Below are positions 16,943 through 24,114 of a stretch of 39,460 bases of DNA, piece by piece. The position numbers were made by a program, and so were the translations under genes. Numbering within the stretch: position 1 is the stretch's first letter; each line of letters begins with the position of its first letter. The stretch is taken from NCBI RefSeq assembly GCF_001707915.1, contig NZ_MAVV01000014.1, forward strand, positions 1 through 39,460, written 5' to 3'. The notes under the pieces are model-generated. The model was not told the origin of the DNA, did not search any database, and saw only the letters and a list, made by a program, of their open reading frames with translations. This DNA is from Thermodesulfovibrio sp. N1. Lineage in GTDB: Bacteria; Nitrospirota; Thermodesulfovibrionia; Thermodesulfovibrionales; Thermodesulfovibrionaceae.

Positions 16943-17125
16943 TCTAAAATTGCCTATTAAAACCTAAATTCCCCGATAGAAAAAAATTGAATTTTTGAGC
17001 AAGTCGTCATTCCGAGAGGCTCGATGCCTTGAGGAATTTCTGGATCAAATTTTTCTCCTTCGCTTGGGATCAGGGCAGAACGACAAAAATCACCCAGAGT
17101 AGAAATTTCTATCGGCAATTTTAGA
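16943..17125. repeat. 183-bp element with terminal inverted repeats enclosing a palindromic repeat
   Basis: The right end (17106-17125) is the reverse complement of the left end, whose two halves TCTAAAATTGCC (16943-16954) and GATAGAAA (16975-16982) are split by a 20-base insertion. Inside lies a fourth palindromic repeat unit (17004-17085). It resembles a non-autonomous miniature element. Nothing in it codes for protein. Confidence 0.55.
17004..17085. repeat. Palindromic intergenic repeat, copy 4
   Basis: The ends are CGTCATTCCGAGAGG and GCAGAACGACA, with internal CTTGAGGAATTTC and CTCCTTCGCTTG arms. It is the most diverged of the four copies and lies inside the 183-bp inverted-repeat element. 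Confidence 0.65.
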
Positions 17126-17162
17126 TTTAAAAAGGCTAACTCAGAATGAATAATTTATATGA

Positions 17163-17168
17163 TAAAAT
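17163..17168 (+). promoter_or_regulatory. Candidate -10 element giving a leaderless scpA transcript
   Basis: TAAAAT ends five bases before the scpA ATG at 17174, with no ribosome site between. Transcription would begin at the start codon itself. No clear -35 box is seen. Confidence 0.4.
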
Positions 17169-17173
17169 AAAAA

Positions 17174-17893
17174 ATGGCAATTCAAATAGCTCTACCTTTA
17201 TTTGAAGGTCCTTTGGATTTACTTCTCCATCTAATTAAGCAAAATAAAATTGACATTTATGATATACCAATTTCACTTATTACTAAACAATATCTTGAAT
17301 ATCTTGAATTAATGAAAGAATTAGACCTCGAAATAGCTTCAGAATTTTTATTAATGGCTGCCACATTAATTTATATAAAATCACAAATGTTACTGCCAAA
17401 GCCTGAGCAATATAATGAAGATGAAGACCCAAGAGTTGAACTTGTAGAAAAATTAGTAGAATATGAAAAATTTAAAGAAATATCTAATAAACTAAAAGAG
17501 CGTTATATTTTCTGGTCAAAGGCATTTACAAGAAAAACTGCTCAGGAAGAAGAATTTTTAATACAAGAATTAAACATATTTGACCTTATATCTGCCTTAA
17601 AAAAACTTCTTGATAAACCCGAACCTCGGATTTATATTCCAAAAGATACAATAAAAGTGGAAGATAAAATTAAAGAAATTTTGACAATTTTACAAGAAAA
17701 AAAGAATATCACCTTCGAAGAACTTTTTTATACTCAATCTCTTAATAAAATAAGTCGAATTGAAATTATAGTTACCTTTTTAGCATTGTTGGAATTACTA
17801 AGGCTTAAGATAGTAAGAGCCTATCAAGAATTGCCTTTTGGCAAAATTTTAATAAATCTGGAGGAGGAAAATGTTTATAGGAATAATCTCTGA
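17174..17893 (+). CDS. scpA: Segregation and condensation protein ScpA
   Basis: A 239-residue kleisin that bridges SMC heads in the bacterial condensin. The N-terminal signature LPLFEGPLDLLLHLIKQNKIDIYDIPI and LATEFLLMAATL-like IASEFLLMAATLIYIKSQMLLP are unmistakable. The C-terminal winged helix (about residues 170-235) contains ITFEELFYTQ and VTFLALLELLRL. No scpB follows in this window; the next gene is a phosphodiesterase whose start overlaps by 23 bases. There is no Shine-Dalgarno sequence but a -10-like box five bases upstream. Confidence 0.94.
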   Translation: MAIQIALPLFEGPLDLLLHLIKQNKIDIYDIPISLITKQYLEYLELMKELDLEIASEFLLMAATLIYIKSQMLLPKPEQYNEDEDPRVELVEKLVEYEKFKEISNKLKERYIFWSKAFTRKTAQEEEFLIQELNIFDLISALKKLLDKPEPRIYIPKDTIKVEDKIKEILTILQEKKNITFEELFYTQSLNKISRIEIIVTFLALLELLRLKIVRAYQELPFGKILINLEEENVYRNNL

Positions 17894-18350
17894 CACCCAT
17901 GATCATATGGAAAATATTAGAAAAATACTGAAAATTTTAAAAGAAAGAGGAATTAATGTGATTCTTCATGCAGGAGATTTTGTTTCTCCCTTTACATGGA
18001 GAGTTTTTAAAAACTTCGAAGGAGAATTTTATGGTGTTTTCGGAAATAATGATGGTGATAGAGTCCTATTAAAGAAAATGTATGGAGATAGAATACAAAA
18101 ACAAATTAGAAATATTGAAATTGAAGGTAGAAAAATTGCCCTCATGCATGAACCTCAGATGCTTGATGAATTAGCCTTATCTGATAAATTTGATATTATC
18201 GTATACGGACACATGCATGAAATAGATATTCGAACAGTAAATAATACTTTAATTTTAAATCCTGGAGAAGCTTGTGGTTGGCTCTATGGAAAGGCAACAT
18301 TTATGATTCTTGACTTAAAAAATCTAAAACCTGAAATAATCGAACTTTGA
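17871..18350 (+). CDS. YfcE/MJ0936-type metallophosphoesterase
   Basis: A 159-residue calcineurin-like phosphoesterase. The metal-binding motifs are all present: GIISDTHDH (D-x-H), LHAGDF (GD), VFGNNDGD (GN-D), MHEPQ and YGHMHE (GH-x-H). Relatives hydrolyse simple phosphodiesters in the cytoplasm and the natural substrate is unknown. A strong ribosome site (GGAGGAGG) lies just before the ATG, inside the end of scpA. Its last 27 bases overlap the end of the convergent radical SAM gene. Confidence 0.88.
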   Translation: MFIGIISDTHDHMENIRKILKILKERGINVILHAGDFVSPFTWRVFKNFEGEFYGVFGNNDGDRVLLKKMYGDRIQKQIRNIEIEGRKIALMHEPQMLDELALSDKFDIIVYGHMHEIDIRTVNNTLILNPGEACGWLYGKATFMILDLKNLKPEIIEL

Positions 18351-19262
18351 ATAAATTAAACAATCTATTCTTTTAAGCCCGTGTTTTAAAGCAATATTTA
18401 CTGCTTCTTCAAACTCCTCTTTGGTTATTCTTCTATTTAATTCTGGATATTCATTAGCATTATAACAGGGTCTGTATTGATCCATTATGTTTATATATGT
18501 ATTAGTTGAAACTTCTTCTGCAATAAATCTCACTACCTCTTCAGTGCCAGCTATCTTATTTGGTAATACAAGGTGTCTTACAAGTAAACCTCTGAGAGCA
18601 ATACCTTGTTCATTAATAATTAAATCACCAACTTGTCTGTGCATTTCTTTTAAAGCCTCTTTAGCAACCTCTGCATATTTTTTTATTTTTGAATACTTTT
18701 CCGCTTTTTCGGAATCGGAATATTTAAAATCAGGCATATAAATATTAATAACCCCATCTAAAATTTTCAAAGTTTTAATAGATTCATATCCCCCACAATT
18801 ATAGACAACAGGAATCTTTAGTCCCTGATTCATAGCAATCCAAAGAGCTTTCAGTATCTGAGGTACTTGATGGGTTGGAGTGACAAGATTGATGTTATGG
18901 CATCCTAAATTTTGAAGATATATCATTATACCAGCTAAATCCTCACAGGAAATTTCTTCTCCCTCTCCAAGATGACTAATTGTCCAATTCTGACAGTATA
19001 CACATGCTAAATTGCAATAACCAAAAAAAATAGTACCAGATCCATATCTTCCTACAAGAGGTCGTTCTTCACCAAAATGGGGTCCCCAACTTGAAACATA
19101 GGGTTTGTCAAGAACTTTACAAGCTCCTTTTTCTCCAGCGGTTCTGTCAACATTGCAATTTCTTGGACATAGGCTACATTTTTTTATTATTTCAAAAGCA
19201 TGTTCCACTTTTTCTATAAATTCATGTTCAGAAAGCTTTAAATAGGCAGGAGTGAATTTCAT
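18324..19262 (-). CDS. PflX-type radical SAM protein
   Basis: A 312-residue radical SAM protein of the PflX/COG1313 group, related to pyruvate formate-lyase activating enzymes. The SAM cluster motif is in FGYCNLACVYCQN (C-x3-C-x2-C), and a preceding cysteine region CSLCPRNCNVDRTAGEKGAC suggests a further metal site. The substrate is unknown. I chose ATG at 19262 (MKFTPAYLKL), the family N-terminus, over a TTG at 19277. There is no ribosome site, but TAATAT (19273-19268) ends five bases before the ATG, suggesting a leaderless transcript starting just below the qmo terminator. Confidence 0.85.
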   Translation of the reverse strand: MKFTPAYLKLSEHEFIEKVEHAFEIIKKCSLCPRNCNVDRTAGEKGACKVLDKPYVSSWGPHFGEERPLVGRYGSGTIFFGYCNLACVYCQNWTISHLGEGEEISCEDLAGIMIYLQNLGCHNINLVTPTHQVPQILKALWIAMNQGLKIPVVYNCGGYESIKTLKILDGVINIYMPDFKYSDSEKAEKYSKIKKYAEVAKEALKEMHRQVGDLIINEQGIALRGLLVRHLVLPNKIAGTEEVVRFIAEEVSTNTYINIMDQYRPCYNANEYPELNRRITKEEFEEAVNIALKHGLKRIDCLIYSKFDYFRF

Positions 19263-19283
19263 AAGATATATTACCAAAAATTC

Positions 19284-19316
19284 AAAAAAGAGGCGGGTTT
19301 GTTCCCGCCTCTTTTT
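19284..19316 (-). terminator. Intrinsic terminator after qmoC
   Basis: AAAAAGAGGCGGG and CCCGCCTCTTTTT pair around a six-base loop (19298-19303). Read on the minus strand the hairpin is followed by a T-run, eight bases after the qmoC stop. It also has T on the plus strand and could work both ways. Confidence 0.9.
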
Positions 19317-19323
19317 AAATAAA

Positions 19324-20472
19324 TTATGCTGCTTCTTCCTTCTTTATGTTTTCTTCTCTCATTGCAGCCTTTGAAAATACCATAGCTGTTGCTCTGTAAA
19401 CCATATGAGCCATCTTTGAGTGTGGTGCATAGGCAAAAAGAACAAATACAAAAACAAGATGGACAATGTAGGATGCATAACCAAGGGTTTCAACCTCTGC
19501 AAGTCTTAAAATCTGTGCCATAAAACCTGTAATTCCGACTCCAAATATTACAGTTATTAAGAACCAATCAAAATAACTTCCTATACCCTGTTGAGCAGAA
19601 TTCTTTGCTCTGTTAACAATTACTAAAAACATGCCTATGAGTAAAGCGATTCCACTTGTATTACCAATTATTTTGACTATATTTGTCTGAGGATATGGTG
19701 ATGGCCAATGTAATACCCATTCATAAAAAGCAGCAATTCCTGTTGTTATTGCCAAACCAATAAATGCATATAGAACAAGCATATGAGCTGAATATCTTCC
19801 TTTATTACTTGTACAAAACTGGAACTTCTTATGAAGAAGTATATCCTTTATGGTTTCGTATATGCAGTTATAAATATCCTTTCTCTTTAGCTCCACTCCT
19901 GCAGTCAAATCAAGCCAATATTTTTTCACTCCAAGGTAAAAACAAATTACAGCAAAAGCTGCAATTGCCATAAAGGGAACATCAATCCAAGGCACAGCAG
20001 GAAGAAAAGCTGAATAAGCCATTACACCACCCTCTCCTCTTGGAATTTCTGTACCTGAAAAATAGCCGAGAATTGCGAGTTCTCCAAGGAACAATAACAA
20101 GGGAAATAAAAACAGAAGTAAAAGATACTTTGGATCAGCAACCCATTTAGCAAGAAATTTCGGTGGAGAATAATGCTGAATCATAAGTTTTCTGACAGCA
20201 CCCAAAACCTCACCTGGTTTTGCTCCTCTTGGGCAGTAAGCAGTACAATCACCGCAGTGATGGCAAAGCCATATATCGGGATTATTGAAAAGTTTCTCTT
20301 TCATTCCCCACTGAGCATAAAGCATCTCCTTTCTTGGAAAGGGTGCTTTATCAGGTGAAAGTTGGCATACAACAGTGCAAGTTGAGCACTGGTAACATTT
20401 TTTTAGTGATTCTCCACCTGCTTTGATAATCTCTTTTGCAAATTGTAAATCTGGTTTTACTGGTTTGTCCAT
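19324..20472 (-). CDS. qmoC: Quinone-interacting membrane-bound oxidoreductase subunit QmoC
   Basis: A 382-residue fusion of an HdrC-like iron-sulfur part and an HdrE-like cytochrome b part. CYQCSTCTVVCQL and CHHCGDCTAYCPRG bind two [4Fe-4S] clusters. From about residue 105 on there are about six transmembrane helices with His residues suitable for haem b (for example in YSAHMLVLYAF and YIVHLVFVF). QmoC anchors the complex and takes electrons from menaquinol for delivery to APS reductase through QmoA and QmoB. It starts 11 bases after qmoB with a GGAGGGA ribosome site, and a terminator follows directly. Confidence 0.94.
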   Translation of the reverse strand: MDKPVKPDLQFAKEIIKAGGESLKKCYQCSTCTVVCQLSPDKAPFPRKEMLYAQWGMKEKLFNNPDIWLCHHCGDCTAYCPRGAKPGEVLGAVRKLMIQHYSPPKFLAKWVADPKYLLLLFLFPLLLFLGELAILGYFSGTEIPRGEGGVMAYSAFLPAVPWIDVPFMAIAAFAVICFYLGVKKYWLDLTAGVELKRKDIYNCIYETIKDILLHKKFQFCTSNKGRYSAHMLVLYAFIGLAITTGIAAFYEWVLHWPSPYPQTNIVKIIGNTSGIALLIGMFLVIVNRAKNSAQQGIGSYFDWFLITVIFGVGITGFMAQILRLAEVETLGYASYIVHLVFVFVLFAYAPHSKMAHMVYRATAMVFSKAAMREENIKKEEAA

Positions 20473-20483
20473 GTCTTCCCTCC

Positions 20484-22718
20484 TTAGAAGCCCTTAAATG
20501 GATTAGGACCAATTTCTCTAATTTTATCCATAAACTCTGTTATAATCTGAGGCACTCTCCAGTACTCATCAATTGCTAATTCGTACATTTGAACTCTGTC
20601 TGACTCAAGTTGAAGTCTGTCAAGAGTTTCCTGAACTTTACCAAGTCTGTATTTGGCAAGTTCACTACCTTTAGCAAAGTGGCACTGGTAATTTTCGCCA
20701 AATTTACAACCAAGTAGAAGCATTCCATCAACACCTCTTGAGAGAGCATCTGCTATCCAGACAAGGTTCATGGAACCAAGGCATCTAAGTTGAATAAATC
20801 TTACTGCTGGGTCAAGTTTTAATCTGTGAAGAGCTGCAGTTTCTGTTGCAGGGAATGCGTCATTTTCACAGCAGAGGACAATAATACGAGGTCTGTCGTC
20901 TTCACTTGGAACTGAAACATTTTTCATCATTGTTCCAAGCATGTCAACACTGTAATCCTTGAAAGAAACTATTCTTTCAGGGCAGGCTCCCATACAGGTT
21001 CCACATCTACGACATCTGTTTGGTTTATAGAATGGAACTCCCTTTTCATCTTCATCAATAGCACCAAAGGGACATTCCTCAGTACAACGCTTGCAGGCTG
21101 TACATTTTGTAAGATTTGGTTCTGGGAATGAGGTATCCCATGCTCTTGGGTGAACAGCCATTCCTTTTTCAACATGTTCAAGAACCTGTATTGCCTTAAG
21201 TGCAGCACCACGGGCATCTTCCTGTGCCTCAGTCATATTCATTGGTTGTCTTACAGGACCAACTGCATATATTCCAGTTCTGCGGGTTTCATACTGAAAA
21301 CAAATAAAGTTAGAGTCAGCAAAACCAAATCCTCCTTCAAGGAAAGGAAGTTCAGGGCCCTGACGATAACCAAGATTAAGAATAAATTCAGGTTTTTTAG
21401 TTGTTTCAATATATTTTGCTTTTTCTTCGTCACCCTTTGCAGCTGCTTGAGCAAGTCCTATTAAATAATCTTGAGGCTCCTTTGTTGTAGGAACCATACC
21501 GGTAGCTAAGACAACCATCTCTGTTTCAATATCTACCTTTTCACCTAGCAGAGAATCTTCAACAGTAACAATAAGTTTATCCCATTCCTCTCTTATTCCT
21601 GTAACTTCGCCCTTAGCCATCATAACTCCAGGGTTATTTTGAGCTTCTTTATAGTAGTATTCAAGCTTTCCTGGAGTTCTCATATCTTTGTAAATAATCA
21701 TTGCTGATGCATCAAGATTACCATCAGTTACATATCTTGCCTGTTTAAGGGTTGTTGCACAGCACATTCCAGAACAATATGGAATATGTTCAGGATCCCT
21801 CTGTCCAGCACACTGAACAAAAAGGACCGAATTAACTACTCTGTGGTCAGAAGGTCTTTTGATTACTCCATTATTTGCTTTAGCAATCTCTTCAAACTCA
21901 ATATTTGTGACAACGTCTTTAAATTTGCCATACCCATATTTTTTGGCGAGTTTTTTAGCATCATAGGGTTTCCATCCAGTTGCCTGAATTATTGCACCAA
22001 TCTTGATTGTCTCTGTTGAGCCATTCTTTGCTATGGTTACATCGAAATCACCGGGCTGACCATCAATTTTTTCAATTTTTGATGATGTATAAACCTTAAT
22101 TTTTGGATTTGAGCTAACTTCATTTATAAGAGGCTCAATATTGACATCAGCTAAAACACCTTTTGTATAGTCATCAGTTGGAACCTTTTTGTAAAGTTTA
22201 CGAGCAAAACCACCAAGTTCAGCCTCTTTTTCAACTAAAACAACATCATATCCTGACTTCGCAGCTTCTAACGCAGCTGTCATTCCTGAGACTCCGCCAC
22301 CTACCACAAGAATTGTCTTGTTAATCTCAATGATATAAGGCTCTGGGACCTCTCCCTTTTGTGCCTTTATAATCCCCAGTTTAATGTAGTCTTCTGCGGC
22401 AAGCTGTTTTTCAGCATCATCTTCTATTGTCCAAACAGCAAGCTCTCTAACAGGAACTCTTTCAACAAAGCAACCTGGAAAAGTAAACTCATAGGTTTTA
22501 ACTCTTGGTGAACATCCCCCTATTACTATACTGTTTACACCCTGCTCTGCAATATCTTTTTTAATTAACTCAACACCTTCTTTGCTACATAAAACATCAT
22601 GTTCAGCTACTACAGGCACTCTTAATGCATTTTTTGCTATGTTTACAATCTTTTCTGTATTTATTACATCACCTATACCGCAGCCTTTACAGATATAAAG
22701 TCCTATTTTCTTTTCCAT
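20484..22718 (-). CDS. qmoB: Qmo complex subunit QmoB (HdrA-like with MvhD-like tail)
   Basis: A 744-residue flavo-iron-sulfur protein. The FAD-binding HdrA-like part has VVGGGVSGMTAALEAAKSGYD near residue 130. CTACKRCTEECPFGAID and CRRCGTCMGACPERIV give two [4Fe-4S] clusters near residues 555-605. The C-terminus (CCENDAFPATETAALHR, QLRCLGSMNLVWIADALSRG, LLLGCKFGENYQCHF) is an MvhD-like domain with cysteines that could hold a [2Fe-2S] cluster. This layout is that of QmoB, cytoplasmic partner of QmoA. The start follows AAGGAGG and is three bases after the qmoA stop. Confidence 0.94.
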   Translation of the reverse strand: MEKKIGLYICKGCGIGDVINTEKIVNIAKNALRVPVVAEHDVLCSKEGVELIKKDIAEQGVNSIVIGGCSPRVKTYEFTFPGCFVERVPVRELAVWTIEDDAEKQLAAEDYIKLGIIKAQKGEVPEPYIIEINKTILVVGGGVSGMTAALEAAKSGYDVVLVEKEAELGGFARKLYKKVPTDDYTKGVLADVNIEPLINEVSSNPKIKVYTSSKIEKIDGQPGDFDVTIAKNGSTETIKIGAIIQATGWKPYDAKKLAKKYGYGKFKDVVTNIEFEEIAKANNGVIKRPSDHRVVNSVLFVQCAGQRDPEHIPYCSGMCCATTLKQARYVTDGNLDASAMIIYKDMRTPGKLEYYYKEAQNNPGVMMAKGEVTGIREEWDKLIVTVEDSLLGEKVDIETEMVVLATGMVPTTKEPQDYLIGLAQAAAKGDEEKAKYIETTKKPEFILNLGYRQGPELPFLEGGFGFADSNFICFQYETRRTGIYAVGPVRQPMNMTEAQEDARGAALKAIQVLEHVEKGMAVHPRAWDTSFPEPNLTKCTACKRCTEECPFGAIDEDEKGVPFYKPNRCRRCGTCMGACPERIVSFKDYSVDMLGTMMKNVSVPSEDDRPRIIVLCCENDAFPATETAALHRLKLDPAVRFIQLRCLGSMNLVWIADALSRGVDGMLLLGCKFGENYQCHFAKGSELAKYRLGKVQETLDRLQLESDRVQMYELAIDEYWRVPQIITEFMDKIREIGPNPFKGF

Positions 22719-22721
22719 TTC

Positions 22722-23975
22722 TTACCTCCTTACACCAATCTGAATTGCCTTGAGGGCTGCGCCAGTTGAATCTTTACCACAGCCTGCAACATCCATAGGA
22801 TTCTTTGCGCATCCTGCAGAATATATACCCTCTGCATCAATAACAAATCCATCTACAGCATACTTAAGACCTGGAACTTTAAACTCCAAACCCTCAGGCT
22901 GCATTCCTGTGGCAAGAACTACCATATCAACTTTTTGTTTTATTTTTTCTCCATTTAATATATTTTCGGCAACCACAACTACATCATCTGATTCAGCATC
23001 CTGTTCAATAGATGCTACTTTTCCTTTAATTAAGTTAACCCCGCTTTGTTCTTTGACCTGATTGAAGAATTTTTCATATCTTCCAGGGGTTCTGATGTCT
23101 ATATAGAAAATGTAAACTTCCGCATCTGGATTTTGCTCTTTTATATAAAGAGTGTGTTTAAGAGAGGCAAGACAACATATGTATGAACAAAAAGGAAGAT
23201 GATTCTCATCTCTACTGCCTGCACACTGGACAAAGGCAACTTTTTCTACAGGTTTGCCATCTGAAGGTCTAATTATCTGTCCTCCTGTTGGACCATTCTT
23301 TGATGCAATTCTTTCGAACATCATGTTGGTGACTACATTTTTAACTTTACCAAAACCAAGATTATCTATTTTTTGAGCATCATAGGGTTTCCATCCGGTA
23401 GCAACAATTATGGAATTAACATTAAGATTAATGGTTTCAGCTTGCATATTAAGATCAATAGCGTTGTATTTGCAGGCATCTACACAGGGAGCAGGGCAGT
23501 CCTTTGGACATTTGTTTCTGTCAACAACATACCTTAATGGAAATGCCTGTTCAAAAGGAAGATAAATTGCCTTTGTTTTATTTAGACCAAAATTGAAATC
23601 ACTATCTCTTTCAACAGGGCAGGCTTCTGTACAGGCATTACAGGCTGTACAGTTTTCATTTACATATCTTGGATTAAGTTTAATTTTTAACGTATAATCA
23701 CCAGGAGTACCAGAAATAGATTCCACCTCTGCCATCGTATAAAAATTAATTAACGGGTTTACTTTAATACGACGGAAATTAATTTCAAGTCCACATAGGG
23801 GGGGGCAGATTTTTGGAAAATATTTGTTCAACTGGGCTACTCTTCCGCCAAGATAGGGATTTTTTTCTACAATTATTACTTCAGCTCCTGTCTCGGCAGC
23901 CTCTATACCTGCAGTTAAACCACTAAATCCCCCTCCTATAACCAATATTCGATTTGGGCTACCATTATGATGCAT
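22722..23975 (-). CDS. qmoA: Qmo complex subunit QmoA (HdrA-like flavoprotein)
   Basis: A 417-residue HdrA-like flavoprotein. The dinucleotide-binding motif VIGGGFSGLTAGIEAAETGAE is near the N-terminus, and cysteines in CTACNACTEACPVE and CPKDCPAPCVDACKYNA lie near residues 105-165. It carries FAD and, with QmoB, forms the cytoplasmic part that passes electrons to AprAB. The start follows AAAGGAGG. A terminator and a separate hairpin stand between it and aprA, so qmoABC may have its own promoter or be attenuated relative to sat-apr. Confidence 0.94.
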   Translation of the reverse strand: MHHNGSPNRILVIGGGFSGLTAGIEAAETGAEVIIVEKNPYLGGRVAQLNKYFPKICPPLCGLEINFRRIKVNPLINFYTMAEVESISGTPGDYTLKIKLNPRYVNENCTACNACTEACPVERDSDFNFGLNKTKAIYLPFEQAFPLRYVVDRNKCPKDCPAPCVDACKYNAIDLNMQAETINLNVNSIIVATGWKPYDAQKIDNLGFGKVKNVVTNMMFERIASKNGPTGGQIIRPSDGKPVEKVAFVQCAGSRDENHLPFCSYICCLASLKHTLYIKEQNPDAEVYIFYIDIRTPGRYEKFFNQVKEQSGVNLIKGKVASIEQDAESDDVVVVAENILNGEKIKQKVDMVVLATGMQPEGLEFKVPGLKYAVDGFVIDAEGIYSAGCAKNPMDVAGCGKDSTGAALKAIQIGVRR

Positions 23976-24008
23976 TCTCAGCCTCCTTTATTGAGTTATC
24001 ATAAACAT

Positions 24009-24042
24009 AAAAAATCGTAATACAGCTTTGCACTGCATTACG
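24009..24042 (-). promoter_or_regulatory. Terminator-like hairpin in the qmoA leader
   Basis: On the minus strand CGTAATGCAG (24042-24033) pairs with CTGTATTACG (24025-24016) around seven bases and is followed by a six-T run. It lies after the apr terminator and 34 bases before the qmoA start, so it could be a second terminator, an attenuator or a regulator site. Confidence 0.55.
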
Positions 24043-24075
24043 AACTTTTATTTTAAATCAAAAACCAAAATTTTA

Positions 24076-24101
24076 AAGGGAGGGAGATGCCTCCCTCCCT
24101 T
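24076..24101 (-). terminator. Intrinsic terminator after aprA
   Basis: GGGAGGGAG (24078-24086) and CTCCCTCCC (24091-24099) form a very GC-rich stem with a four-base loop, extendable by two A-T pairs. On the minus strand a T-rich stretch follows. It lies 14 bases after the aprA stop. Confidence 0.85.
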
Positions 24102-24114
24102 CTTCAACCTCATA

